DNA of 64,000 nucleotides from Diaporthe sp. PMI_573 (lineage: Eukaryota; Ascomycota; Sordariomycetes; Diaporthales; Diaporthaceae). Both the position numbers and the translations under genes were made by a program. The DNA is taken from the NCBI GenBank assembly GCA_021399435.1, contig JAJTUP010000007.1, positions 744,001 to 808,000 on the forward strand. Reading direction: 5' to 3'. Below the pieces are notes generated by a model that saw only the letters and a list, made by a program, of their open reading frames with translations, had not been told where the DNA came from and did no database searches. Positions 20,050 through 32,340 of this stretch are shown piece by piece (the first letter of the stretch is position 1; each line of letters begins with the position of its first letter).

Positions 20050-23000
20050 TCAATAAGCGGCCCACGATCGCGGCTTCCTGCCAAACCTGTCTTTTGCATC
20101 GATGTCAGCACCCTTTCTGAGCAACAGCTGAGCGATCTTTTTCGTGGAAGCCACGCTCAACGCTGTTCGGCCAAACCCATCCCTCGCATGGACGTTGGCA
20201 CCCTTTTCGAGCAGAATCTGTACAGCCCTTTCCTGCCGTCCTTGGGCGGCGAATATCAGCGGCGTTTGGTCAAATGGGCCCCCAATTGCTTCAATATTAG
20301 CACCTTTCGCAAGTAGCTCCAGCATAATAGCTTCATTGCCCCGGCCTGTAGCCCATATTAGCGGCGTGCAGTTGAGGAAACCCGTGCTTTCCAACTCGGC
20401 GCCTTTTGCAAGCAATAGCTTTGCAATACCAAGATTCCCATCTACAACGGCCCGAATCAGCGCCGTTTGACCGTCGTGATCTTGTGCTTCGATGGCGGGA
20501 TCCTTCTCGAGCAATATCTTCACAGTGGCCTCCTGATTACGTCTAACAGCGAGTATAAGTGGTGTTGAACCGTCGCTGTCTCGTGCCTCCAAGTTGGCTT
20601 TTTTCTCAATAAGCAGCTCTATGATGCCCTCATGCCCTTCATGAACAGCCCAAAGTAGTGGCGTGAACCCGTACGATTTCAGTCCATCTCTTGCTTCAAG
20701 TTTGTCACCTTCCCGCCTGTCGAGTATATACTGGACAACGGTCTGGAGTCCCATCAAGCATGCCATTATCAAAGGGGTGAGACTCGTCGGGATTGAGTCA
20801 TACCGGAAGATGGCTCCAAAGTCCAGCAAATATTCTGGTGCCCATGCCAAATAAGCCATTGAATGTGGATCACAGATTTTCACAATGAACTCCATCGTTG
20901 CCACATCTCTGCTCTTACGGCAGTGGTCGTACCAATTCCCAGCTGCATAACTGGAAAAGGCGTTGCGTTGGTCGACAAGGCCGTGCCCATCAGAATCTTT
21001 CTCGTGTCGATCACCATCCATTTCAATTTTGGAGTCCTCAGCCCCAGCGTTCTTCGATAGAGACGACGAAGAGAGGTCATGTGCATCCCGCGGCGTGGTA
21101 TCCCGGTGGAAGTGTTCCAGATAGGCCACACAACAACGGCCGAGAATCGCCTGGGCATCGCTCTCACTGATGGAGCCATGCCATGCCAGTTTGCCTTTGC
21201 CCTTATCATTTGTACATTGTGATGATGCATTCATGTGCAGAAATTCTTTGACCGTCATGTGAAGGAAATAGACTTTCCCGTGATAGATAGAAACAAGCAG
21301 TCCACACCAGTTCCGAAGTCTTTTTGCGAAAACTGTGTCTTTTTCCAGGTCGAGGCAGCCATTGTCATCAACATCATCAGCGTTGATGGCACAGTTCATT
21401 TCAGCGATGCTCAGCGGCCGACGCGCTGCGAGAATTATGCTCAAGACCTTGCGAGCCTTTTCTCGTTCTTTTGACTTATTCAGTATGGCCTCGTATGCCT
21501 GATTGACGTTCTTTGGGAGCTTTTCGATCGCGGATAGGATCCCCCGGTTTGTGATCTTGAAGTCTGCGGTCTTGAGATGATCGAACAACAGGTATATCCA
21601 GAGATAGGTTCGCTGCGGTGTCTCACACAACTTCCTCACCATAAGGTCCCTCTGTGAATCGGAAAGCTCCTTGCGTTTAGCCAATTCGTTGGCTCGGTAC
21701 ACGATTACAAGATCCACTTCTTTGCTGATGTCGTCCGAATGTTCTTCGCCCGGGATCCGGACGTATGGAAAATTTTTGAAAGCTTCAAGAATGGTGATGT
21801 AGGGCCTAGTCGTGAGGAGATATTTGATCTTGCCACAACCTGACTGGGTATTGTTGACTTGTCTCTTCAAGGTTATCATCAGCTCCTCGAATTCAGCAGG
21901 GACACATTCATCGAGGGCATCTAGGATGATGATGGTTGTTCCGGCTTCAAAATCATGTACGGCCTCCAGCAAAATTTTCCACAAGGATGATCTGTTGTGG
22001 ATAAGACGCTCTCCGTCGGTCGAAAATGCTTGCATTGCGTGTTTAATCAGGGCTGGCTTGTGGTTGAAAAACTGGTGTAGGACGGCGCAGAGAGCCTTGT
22101 TCAAGGTCGTGTTTTGGTCTTGGTCCTTGAAGAAGAAATAGCAGATGTTGGACGACCGGGGCAACTCATGGTCAATCAATCGTTTTGACAGTACAGACTT
22201 CCCACAGCCAGGGTCCGCCGAGACCAACAGCATTCCCGAGTCTTGTTCCAACCAGTGCTTGAACGTCGCATGGCTGAGGAACCACTGGCATGTCCCTTTC
22301 ACACTGTCTTCCACGCGGTCCTTGTACCATTCATATGTCGCATCATTGCTGCGGTTCGCCAGGCGGAACACTCGATGGCACTCTCTCTGCCTCTTGGCCG
22401 CTTCGCCCTCGGCCTGACTTTGTAGGAGCTGCACTGCTTCGCCTTGATACGCGGCCTGTTGCTCAGACACCGCGCGAAGTTCGTCCATTATTCTGATGTG
22501 CTCACCACTCAACTTATTGAGAGATTCCAATTTCTGAAAAGACTGCTCGCAGGTCTGGTTGAGGGATTCCAGCTGCTGCCTCTTTGCGTATTCGTTGATT
22601 TGCTCCAGGTCCTTGTTGACTGCAGCCTCAAGCTTCTCGATCGTCTCCTTCCTATTATTCCAGATCTTTGGGTCGTAGACATCTTCGGCGAACCTCCTCA
22701 GTGAAGCTTTGTGAAGATGGAGGACTGCTTGGATCTGGTACTCTAGAAGCGCCTTGTACAGGTTCGTGACATTATTTTTAATATCCACCATCAAGTTGAC
22801 ATCGACGTCAGGGTTTTCGCCGAGGCGTTGAATCATGGGCTGAAAGGCGACACAATAGCGCATGCGTGAAGTGATGTAGACGAGTCCTTCCCGGAGACCT
22901 TGGCCTGCGACCTCGGTGCTCGTCAGAAGCGGCAAGACGACGCACACTCCAGCCCAAGCAATAGAAGCTTCCGGTGAAACCTTGACAGCTTCTCCGACGA

Positions 23001-23815
23001 AGCTTCTGACAGACAACGCCAGATTTGCTGCCTGTGAAACGTGTTTCTTGAATGGAGAGACATCATCATCTTCCAAAATCTTGTCGATGGCCGCGTCTAG
23101 ACGAGTTTGACGGGTTTGCCTTGCCGGGTTCTGGGTAGTGGCATTTGCCTCTGAATGATGCAGAGTTTGCGGTTGACTACCATTGTTCTGCGCTAAATCT
23201 GCAAAAGTTATCTCAGAATATTCCTTGTGGCCTCTTTTTTGCCATTGTGGCCAAGTGTGGTGATTGTGTTGAATTTCGACTGAGGGCAACTGTAAAATTC
23301 CCCTCTTGGACCATTGCTTGAGCCACTCTCCAGATGTCTGTTTAGAAATCAAATACCCTTCTTTTTAAATTCTCTGTCCCAGTGTTCGTGTAACTTGAAT
23401 ATCTCTTTCTTTGTTTCTTCCCATTCTATACTCGAGTTACGTCCCTCGCACGGGGGGACCTTCTCTTCCCTTCAAAGCTTTTGGTAGAGAGTGGCCCCTT
23501 TTCTGTCCTTGCTGGTGCCGGGTTTTCAACGTAAATGTACTAGAGAAACCTACTCATCTTCCCTGACTCCTGGGAAAGTAGATCCTCATACTGGTGGATT
23601 AAACCCGGCTGTTCTCTCTCTAGTGCGACGTATGCTCGATTCCAATAGGACTGATTATCATGAGGATTCGGATTGACAACATTTGCCGTGGCGGACCCAA
23701 TTGATGGTGTCTTCCCCTCTTCATTTCTCAGCTTTCGTCTCAGTGAAGCCCTGAAACCCCAGCGCCCAGTCTTGTGAGCTGGGTCTTGCTGCTTATTGGG
23801 CGTCAAGAATCCCAT
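20050..23815 (-). CDS. NACHT-ankyrin NLR-type STAND protein
   Basis: Large fungal NLR, about 1175 aa. Modelled exons are 23815-23550, 23469-23357 and 23198-20050; phases agree but both intron boundaries are inferred. Exon 1 starts MGFLTPNKQQ and holds SYWNRAYVALEREQPGLIHQYEDLL, and exon 2 holds SSIEWEETKKEIFKL, both typical of the N-terminal domain that precedes NACHT in fungi (continued by SIAWAGVCVVLPLL). The NACHT NTPase has Walker A DPGCGKS (about residue 456) and Walker B IIILDALDE (about 551), then LLTTRPY. About seven or eight ankyrin repeats fill roughly residues 930-1175 (TPLIWATGRGNEAIMLELL). Family members sense a ligand by the repeats and trigger incompatibility, cell death or other responses. 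The frame before intron 2 meets a TGA inside the proposed intron, so a frameshift is the alternative to splicing there. Confidence 0.85.
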
Positions 23816-24240
23816 AGTCGTGGAGTCGTTTACTCAGACACAAAGTCGTCTGAATAGAAGAATGGTTGGTCGGATGATTCCATGGCGATCAGGGCTTGCC
23901 TGCAAAGCGGAGAAGATTATGCTAGTCAACACCAGCCTCCATTTCAATACCCACCAGCATTTTACTGATCCAATGATGTTTCGTGTGAGCAATGTTGGCT
24001 GCAGGCCTGCACATGGGGTTTGGGTGAGTTGGCCCCCACTTCCATCCTCGAGTGCAATGCCCCGCTTTGATCATTGGCCCCTGAACAAGGAATGCGAGTT
24101 CCACGACAGGAGTAGCGCTTACCTTGATATTGCCATTCGTGTGAATCGGACTGTAGCGTACATGTCTAGACACCATACCTATAGGAGAAATCGGAGCAAA
24201 GCTTAGTACTCAAACAGGTTATCCTGTAGGCAGATATCCA

Positions 24241-24353
24241 TAGGAGGCTACCTGGTTGAAGCTTTACCCACAGAATGTTATTCTATCCAGTTGACCCTAT
24301 AGGAGGCTGTCCAACCAGATGTTGTCCCATGTGAGGTCATTCTGTAGGAGGTT
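24241..24353 (+). repeat. Degenerate TAGGAGGYT motif repeats
   Basis: Three copies at 24241, 24300 and 24345, spaced 59 and 45 bases, with loosely similar flanks (CCTGTAGG, TCTGTAGG). Origin unknown. Confidence 0.45.
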
Positions 24354-24924
24354 GTTGGCATTTTGGGCCGAGAACATTGTTTGACCGTGCAAGTACACAA
24401 TCCACTATACAGATGCCATGTCCGTATAGCAGTCATCAGTCTTCATTTGTCAATGTTGAAAGATCGGATATTCGCACCCAAAGAAATAGATGCCGCACCC
24501 AATTTGTTTGCTAAGCGGGGCTTCAGCCACTCAGAGCCCCCCATTGAATATCGCCGTAATGCACACCAGGACACTATTCGTAGCCTCCGCCCATATGCCC
24601 AGCAAGAAGCCGTCCGGCAAGGCTAGCGGAAGGGCTCACGAAGCAAGAAGCTAAAAAGTAGCGGACGGGGGCACAGAGGACTTCCAACCAGCTACTATAC
24701 GTAGACCTAACGGCTGGCGACGTCGGTGGCGACGACAAGGGCAACAGGGAAACACAGGACAATATCGTCCCAGTGGCGCCCACATTAGGCAACTAGTTGG
24801 GCGACGTCGGCTTAGTTGGGCAACATTGTAGCTTCGCCGGGTCTAATAGTGCTTATTTAGTGCCCTTGAGTGTGTGGAAATAGTGGCATGCTGCAGCATA
24901 TTGGCCGGTGCAGTTACATCAATT

Positions 24925-24955
24925 ATGGACTATTTGTATTCTTTGAGTTCCTCTA
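24925..24955 (+). repeat. 31-bp dispersed repeat, copy 1
   Basis: Thirty-one bases beginning atggactatttgtattcttt are identical to 41458-41488. The flanks differ. It lies in intergenic DNA. Confidence 0.85.
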
Positions 24956-25056
24956 ATAATTTGCTTAACATACTATGTCATTAACAAAACTGCACTGTCC
25001 TATATGGTACACGAACATCCTTGTCACCACAGCCTGAGCTGACAACCATACAGGCG

Positions 25057-26208
25057 CTAGGGCCGGTATCGCACTGCATGCGGTGTGTGTGCTGAAGCCG
25101 GCAGCTCGACAGGACTCTGATACCCGGACAGCTCACCAGGGTCTCGAAGGCCCGGGAGCTCGAGAGGGCGCTCGACCGATGGTAGCTCAGGAACACCCTC
25201 GTGGCCGCCCTGCTTTCTGTCACCCACGGCCGCCCTCATCACGTCCTCGTTGATGCTGCCCCGTGTTTTCCGTCGTTTTATAAAGAAAAAGGCTGCCGCT
25301 GCAATAGCAAAAAGACACACCACGACGCCAATGACGACACCAGATAATGTTTCGGCCGAAATAGAATTGCTTGGGGTTGAACTCGGGCTTGTGTTGGAAA
25401 TTGTAGGAGAGGACACCGGTTGAGTAGCGGCTGAGGTGGAGCGGCTTGAGGTCGTGCTGGGACTTGTACCAGAAGGCATGGAGGAGGAGACTGATTGAGA
25501 GGCACTGGGAGTTGCCAAGTCTTCACTCCTCCAGTTGATCTGGATCATTGGTGCCATAATTCCGAGGCTCACCGCGGAGGATGTCGGCAAGCCTCCCTCA
25601 CTACTAGTAGTAATCGTAGATACGAGCGGAAACGTCGCGTAGCCTTCAGAGAGAAAGCTGCCCTCGGCGCCACAATGAGCCGTCAGAAATACGTCCGAGG
25701 CGGTCTGAATACAGGTCTGGCCATTAGGCATACTTGTACAACCAAAGTTACTATAAGAGGTCCAGTCAGGTGTCAGGAATTCATTCAATAAGCAAGCGCC
25801 CACAGAAAAGCTAACAAGATCAGGACGTACGTACGTCGGACAACAACCAACCGCCGTTTCTCTCTCGTCTATCGGGAATTGCATCTCCCAGCCCGTACTA
25901 GACCCTTGTGTGGCAGAACAAGCGCTACTATACCCAGCGGGACACGAGATCCCGGGCGAGTAGAATCCCCACCCGTTGAAAGGCGGGCTTTTCAACGGCG
26001 CGGCGGCAGTCGCCTGTGGCCAACAAGTTGAGGTGTCAACTAGGTGGTCGACGACGCAGCCCTGACCCCTGTACGCCGAGGTCTGGGAACTGATGATGCC
26101 GGCAAAGTCGCATTCTTGTGGCGCGGTGAACACTGTCGTGAGTGGACCAAGGATATTTCGCGTCATGTACACCGTAGTGATCCCTTGTGTCGGCGTCGGT
26201 GATGCCAT
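25057..26208 (-). CDS. Ser/Thr-rich single-pass membrane protein with Cys-rich ectodomain
   Basis: Intronless, 383 aa. The first 230 residues carry about a dozen Cys, including a C-C pair (GCCPTY), suggesting a disulfide-bonded extracellular domain. Then comes a Ser/Thr/Pro stalk of about 50 residues, typical of O-mannosylated wall-spanning regions. One strong membrane helix (VVIGVVVCLFAIAAAAFFF, near residue 290) follows, a basic stop-transfer KRRK, and a cytosolic tail of about 70 residues rich in Pro, Glu and Leu. No clear N-terminal signal peptide is seen, so a missed 5' exon or type III topology is possible. The architecture is like that of fungal Mid2/WSC-type surface sensors, but no WSC or Mid2 domain is recognised. 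Uncharacterised family. Confidence 0.75.
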   Translation of the reverse strand: MASPTPTQGITTVYMTRNILGPLTTVFTAPQECDFAGIISSQTSAYRGQGCVVDHLVDTSTCWPQATAAAPLKSPPFNGWGFYSPGISCPAGYSSACSATQGSSTGWEMQFPIDERETAVGCCPTYVRPDLVSFSVGACLLNEFLTPDWTSYSNFGCTSMPNGQTCIQTASDVFLTAHCGAEGSFLSEGYATFPLVSTITTSSEGGLPTSSAVSLGIMAPMIQINWRSEDLATPSASQSVSSSMPSGTSPSTTSSRSTSAATQPVSSPTISNTSPSSTPSNSISAETLSGVVIGVVVCLFAIAAAAFFFIKRRKTRGSINEDVMRAAVGDRKQGGHEGVPELPSVERPLELPGLRDPGELSGYQSPVELPASAHTPHAVRYRP

Positions 26209-27000
26209 TTGAAAGTCCGGCCTTTCACGTGGACGGTAATTAGAAGTTGCTGGGTTCTGTAATTACGTGCCGGACAAGGAGATACAATACACGGAACGAA
26301 TTTGGAAAAAAAAAACACCAGAAAACGTGCGTTGGTGGAACGAAGAACTAGATGCAAAGGATGGGGGTTGACTGTGATCACAACAAAACACCAGCACTTA
26401 AAAATGTTTCTGCACTTTAGGCATCGCCTGGTCGGGGCCCTCGTTTCAGCTTTGCCCCTGGCTGAGCTGAAAGCCCAACTCGTTTCACGGCCAAGGCTTT
26501 TCGGCGCGTGCAGTATTGAGTGGCCTTGATGATTAAATAACATGAGATTGGGGGCCGTTCAGAAATGGGTTGGTCACTGGTTCTGTGGCCTGCTCCTATC
26601 GTATCCTAATCAATTCCCCACGCCACGCTATGAATGTAATACAATACAAAGGTATATATAAAATACACAGCAAAAAACCCCATAAAATATGCTTGTTTGC
26701 TTGACAAAAGGCCAGGTCAAGACACGCCGTCCCTGCCGCTGCCACTTGGGACAGCCATCCATCCATCCATCCCCAGGAACCCCGTTTCGAGGTTGGGGGG
26801 GTTGAAAAGAGGGGGGGTATCATCGCCGAGAGAGAAAAGAAAAAATGGTGCCTCGTGTCCGCCGGTTTTTGTATGATGGCCTGGCCTGGTTGTTTTAGTG
26901 TACAAGGTTGTTTGATTTTCCCTGCTTGGCCCTCTATGGGTTGGGTTATTATTCATTCCAGAAGCGAGGTCGGGTATTATTTCCGTCAGTCACGCCGGTA
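26209..27000. other. Intergenic region, no gene seen
   Basis: Promoter of the membrane protein and 3' flank of the Sec7 gene. Contains a (CCAT)n tract near 26755-26772. Confidence 0.6.
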
Positions 27001-30000
27001 TCACGACCTCGCCTTAAGCGTGGCCTCCAGATCGCCCTCCTCCATAACAGGCTCGTCCATCTCATAGATACTATCCCGCCTATCACGGTCGCTCCCGCCG
27101 CCGTCGTCGTCCCAGCCGCGCCGCGCCCCGCCGTTGAGGTAGTAGTCCTCGCCCGCGTCGTCCTCGAGGTCAAGGCTGCCCCTCGCCGCGCGCCTGGCGA
27201 CCTCCCTCTCCTTCCAGATCTCGGCCTTGCGCACCTCGGCGTGCTGCAGGCAGTCCACGTACGTGCGGAACTTTACAATCTCCCGCAGGAGGTAGCTGCT
27301 CTTGCGCTCCCAGTTGGCCATGGCCTTCTGGACGTTGGCGCCCCGCGGGCTAAAGGCCAGCAGCATCGGGCTCCGCAGCGAGTTGTGCTGCTGCAGCTCC
27401 TCCTCGATGCTCTTGACGTACCCGAGCAGCGTCTCGAGCTGCTCCTTCTCGGCCGAGTTGGAGGCGCGCATCGACTGCGTCGGCGGCATCCACTCCGAGA
27501 TGGTGATCCGGTCGCCGGGGAGCTTGTTCGACATGTCGCCGCCCCGGGTGCTGGAGCTGCCAAAGTCGAACGAGCCGACGGAGCGGAAGCTGCTGCCGCG
27601 CGAGTGCATGCTCGACCGGCCCACGGCGCTGTTGCTGCGCTGTCGGCCCCCGGTGGCGGTACCTGCTGCTGCCGTGGGGTTTGTGTTCTCGTTGATGGCC
27701 GTCACGAGCGCATTGTTGATTATGGCGTCGCTCCAGCCATATTCCATGTTCGAGACACCGCCGATGAGGGGATGCGTGCTAAGCCTGGCGCTCCAGTAGT
27801 TGGCAGTCGTGACGAACTCTTTGCATATTTCTGGGGTACCGACGTGGAACAGGTGCACTGCGCCCGTGGGCAGGGACAGGGCCCACACGTGGGGCCTCTG
27901 CTTGGAGTAGCCCGGTGGTGGTAGGGCAGACGCAAGGGCCAGTCGGAGATTCCACGAACCTAGAGATGTAGCATTCTCTTGCCAGTTGCCACCGCCGACC
28001 ACTGCACCCTTCTTGACATTCGAAGCGTTGCGACCGCGACGACCTGCGGACTTGTTGGGCGTGAAGGAGAAGATGCTCATGGTACCCTTTTGGATCACGG
28101 CGAAGACCTCGGACCAATTACGCTCCTTGGCCTTCTTATCGACTCCATCGAGGTGGTGCTTGTGAACGATCATGCCCTCCTTCACCCATGGTGGCCCGGC
28201 GAGCTCGAGCGACTCGTCGTCGAGTAGTTGTGTGGGCTTCGGCTCGTCGCTCACGAGGGACTGAACGCTGCCTGTGGGGTCCTCCCGGATGATGGCCTGG
28301 CTCAGAGCATTGGCAAAGCCGATAGACTGCTGGTAGCCTCCCCCACGCGTGAAATGCGACCCGAAGGAGTCCATGGACATGGACGTCTGAGTTCTACCCA
28401 GGGAAGCCCGGCTCCAAGTTGCGTTGGACTCGACAGGACTCCACATGGACTGGCCGTCGTCGAAGCTTGTTCTGCTAGAAGAGAAGCCTGCGCTGCCGAA
28501 CCCACGCGGCCGTGACCTGCTCTTGGATGACCATCGAGAATTGCTCGCGCGCATCGATTCCGGGCCTCGGCCCCGCATGGATGGGTTCTCCGAGGGGGCT
28601 TTGCTGAGAACACTAGGCGAGCGCTTGAGCATTCCCATGACAGATAGACCGCCAGAAGGCTGCGGCTCCAGTGGAGCCTGCTCGGCCCCAAATAGTGGCA
28701 AACGCTCGTCCCGGATCGAGGCATATGTGTCCTTCAGGACATGTTCCATCTGTTGTTCCCATGCCTTCAGCGAACCCTCGAAGGGGCTCTTCACCAGAGG
28801 GCCGCAGTCGTCGAGCTCGGTTGGCGCATCACCGAGTGCAGACCCGGCTCGCATGGGGAACTTGACGAAGGAGTTGCGGAAGCTGGATCGTTCGTGTTCG
28901 GCAGGTCCATCGCCGTCCTCGAGATGGAGCCCTTTACCTGGCAGGACGCTGCCCCTCTTGTTGAACATTTCGGGGGCAGAATCACCCAAAGCCTGTACGA
29001 TTGTCGTCATCGTGTTCTTGATGAACTGGCTCCGGGTCATCTTCTGCTCGATGTCGGCCATGTGCAAATCGGTGTTAAGGAGCATGATGGAGTAGCAGAT
29101 CGTGTGGATGACGTCTGCGAGTAGGAGTTAGCATTACCGGAACAAGCGATTGCATAGATTGATGCTCTTACCGGTGGACTTGAATCCGTGCTTTGGGTTG
29201 CAATTGCACCAACGCGCGGAGAATGCCACCAAGATCCGATCGACCTGCTGCGTTTCGGCCCTGAGGACCAAACGATTGCACACGTCCCGAAGGCTTGTCA
29301 CAATGCTCTTGTTCTTGAAGTCGTATAGGTCCATGTATGCCTGCAAGACCCGTTGCCGGATCAAGCCCTCTTCGCCCATCCACGAGGCAGCCTTATCCTT
29401 CAATATGAACTCCTCGCTGCCGTCAAATATCTTCTGCGCCTTGGCCCGATCATCCTCGGTCGGGTCACCGACCACAAAGTAGGGCTCGTCGAGGGGGTTC
29501 AGGTCCGGCTTCGGGGTGGTCACCTTTGAGTTTGGCTCCGAGTCTTCGACCATGAGGCTGGGGATGCTGGCTGCTGAGGCACGTGTGTTGAGCTTCGGGT
29601 CAGCGAGAGCACCCTCGATTGGGAGCTGCAGACTGGTGTGGCGCTCGCTCTTGATTGTACTGAGGCTGTCTTGGGTCAGCCTGTCCATCTTCTTGTCCCT
29701 CATCGAGGTGCTCGACAATGTCGACGACATGGGCTGATTCGTCTGAAGTGGGGCCAGTGACGCGCGGCTCACGGCGTTTCGAGATGCTGGGCGGTCGTCC
29801 ACAGTCGAGTGATGATCTGGCTTTCTGAACCTCGGAGGGCTTGCCTCGCTCCCGCTGCTGTCGTGCAAGAAGGAGCCGGTGCGTTCGTAGCCGTACAAGG
29901 GCCTCGGGGGGTCTCCGGATGGTGTTGTCCTTCGTTGTGCGTCGGTGGCAGAGTTACTTGGGTCCCTCGACCTCGCGTCCGACGGCACTGAGCGTATCGT

Positions 30001-32340
30001 CGCCATCGGGTCCGGCTCGTAGTCGGGCGAGAAGCTTCGTACGTGCCGGTCCGCTGGCCGGCTGCCATCAGGCTCTGAGTGATGCACCGGAGACAAGTCA
30101 TCGGGCGGCTGGCGGGGCGTTGCCAGTGCTGATGACGATCCTGAGTGTGTCAAATACGGGTCCATAGCCTTCCTGAGGCTGGTGACAGGGCTTGGCTGCG
30201 CGCGAGGGGTGAGGACTTCGAGATGCTGAGTTGGGGCTGGGGGGAGTTGAACTGGGGAGATTGTGGGGCCGGCGAGCATGGGTGGCACGCGGGGGAGGTC
30301 GGCATCGGCGACGGAGACGGACTTCTTGCGTCGTCGGAAGAAACTCGAGGGCTTTTTCTGGAGGCCATGTGAGGAGTGGTTCTGGGAGCCCCGCGAGGGC
30401 GGATTGCTACCTGACTTGGACTGCGATGAAACCTGGTTGGAGTTATTGCTACCCATGGCGGCGGCAGGCGGGGTGGAATTATTGAACGAATTGGAAAGGC
30501 CGGTGGAATTTGCCGATTGATCCAGGGCGGCCACGACACTGTTCTTTGAGCCGCCGCCAAACATCCTCTTGAAGAAGCCAGGCTTTTCCTTTGGCTGCGG
30601 TACAGAGTTTAGGGCGGGCGGGTGGTGCACGGGCTCTTTGGCCTTCTCATAGCCAACGTGTGGTGCCGGGGCGGAATCTAGCTCGAGCGTGGGACCGGAT
30701 GCGGGAGGGGCAGCGGGTGTTGGGGGAACAGGAGGTGCATCGCGGGAATTGAACCGGGACTGCGCCTGTCGATTGGTGTTTGTGCTGCGCGAGGACTTGT
30801 TGCTTCGTTTGCGTTCGAGATTGATGGAGCGGACAGGGGAGAGGGGCTCCCCCATGGGCTCGGCCCGGTGGAAGGACGGCATTGACGGCATGTTGGGCAG
30901 CCGGCGAGGTCCGACCGGCACAGTTGGGGTGGGTGCTGCATCGTAGTCGTCCTCATCGCCGGCGTAGGAGTCGCCGACGTCCAATTGCCACGGCCGCCGC
31001 GACTGTGGTGGGTGATGCGATGAGTTTTGTCGTTGTTGGTGGTGGTCGGAGTGCACGCCAAAGGGAGGGCTCCGGGCCAGTTCGAAGCTCGAGGAGCGCT
31101 TCGTGCCCAGGCCGTGTGCCCGGCGCTGGTTGCCCGGGCCCTGCGCATAGCCTCCTCCCGCGTCGATGCTATTTGTGCTACTGCTCTTGCTGCCCCTGCC
31201 CCCTCTTGAGTGTAACGGTCTCGACCCTTGTGTTGCGCCGTTTATATTTCGGTGGCTGGACATCTCGCGCATGCTGCCGATCCTGCCCAGGTTGGACTGG
31301 AAGCCGGTGGAGCTGCTGTTGCTCCGCTGGCCCCTGGAGAGGGTGCTCGAGTTATCCTCGTAGTCGGAGCTGTACGAGTGGCCGTGGCCTCGCCTGGGCG
31401 GCGCCCTCGAGATACTGGTCATTGTCCTGGCGGCGGCGGCGGCGGGTGCATCGTCGTCGTAGTAATTTGACTCGTTGGCGAAACCCGACATGGTGCGCTG
31501 GGCCCCACCGGCCTGGGTGCAATTCATCTGCCCCATGCTGAACTGGTCGAGGGACAGCAGCATGTTCCCGAGCAGCGAGTCGCGCGTGACATTCCGGGGC
31601 GAGAGGGAGAGATCGTGGGAGTCGCGCGGCCGGGGGTGAGGGCGGGAAGGGGGAGTGGTGGCACTGGGGCTGCCGAGGTGGTGGTCCCTGTCGCGGTCGT
31701 ATTCAGTTGGAAAGTCATCTTCCTTGCTCGTCATGTCGTCGGGTGAGAGCGGGTCGAAGAAGGTTTCGTAGGCTCCGTGGTTGTCCCGGGCGTGCTTGGC
31801 CCAACCGTGTTCCGGGTCGTGTGTGCCAATTTCCGGGTCGGCGTGTCGTGCATCCCTCTCGAGCGCAGCGTAGGCCTGAGCGGAAAGCTTAGCGAAGGGG
31901 GCAGAGGGAGCGGAGGCGTGGCGGTCTACGGCAGCCTGCTTGCCCTTTGAGGAGACTGGAGGATGGCACCGTGAAGAGGAGGAGGGACAGGAGTAGGAGT
32001 AGGAGTAGGAGTAGGAGTAGGGGTGGGAGTAGGGGGAGGAGGTCGAGTGGTGGCTTACGGTGACGGTAGATGAAGATGCGGCGGCGGCGACGGCGGCGGA
32101 GGATCGCAAGCTCCTGGATGAGGACTTGTAGGGCAGATGGGGCGGGGGCGGCGACAAGGGGGTTGTCAGGCCGGGCGGGTCGATGTCGCGGGCGGCGGTG
32201 GCGGCGATTGTATTTATGTTAAGGTCTGGTCTTCGACGGTTGGCACTTCTGCGAGGGGGGTCGGGGTCATGGTCGTAGTCATAGTCGTAGTCGGGGTCGG
32301 GATGATGCATCTGGTGCATGTGGTGGTGCATCTGATGCAT
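27001..32340 (-). CDS. Sec7-PH domain ARF guanine-nucleotide exchange factor
   Basis: Two exons (32340-29172 and 29114-27001; intron GTAAGA...CAG, 57 bp) give 1760 aa. The first 950 residues are low-complexity and disordered: a His/Met-rich start (MHQMHHHMHQMHH), a DYDYDYDHD run, a (Ser-Tyr)n run, then long Ser/Pro-rich stretches, likely phosphorylated. The Sec7 domain spans about 960-1100, with the catalytic glutamate finger in LRAETQQVDRIL and the signature YSIMLLNTDLHMAD formed after the splice. A PH-like domain (about 1365-1500: GMIVHKHHLDG...VHLFHVG) and a coiled coil (EQLETLLGYVKSIEEELQQ) follow. Similar to yeast Syt1/Yel1-type exchange factors that load GTP on ARF/ARL GTPases at Golgi or plasma membrane. 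The start is the first ATG of the frame but could lie further in. Confidence 0.88.
31989..32018 (+). repeat. In-frame hexanucleotide microsatellite (GGAGTA)5
   Basis: Five perfect units plus degenerate copies to about 32035, inside the Sec7 gene. On the coding strand it reads TACTCC, encoding alternating Tyr-Ser. Length change by six bases would keep the frame. Confidence 0.85.

Larger units (their letters stand above)
23816..25056. other. Intergenic region with degenerate repeats
   Basis: No gene. Between 24215 and 24360 the motif TAGGAGG(C/T)T recurs at 24241, 24300 and 24345. The sequence at 24925-24955 is repeated exactly at 41458-41488. The motif GTTGGGCAAC occurs near 24815. Confidence 0.6.

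Noticed and set aside
26908..27924. 338-codon open frame on the plus strand
   Set aside because: Antisense shadow of the Sec7-PH gene.
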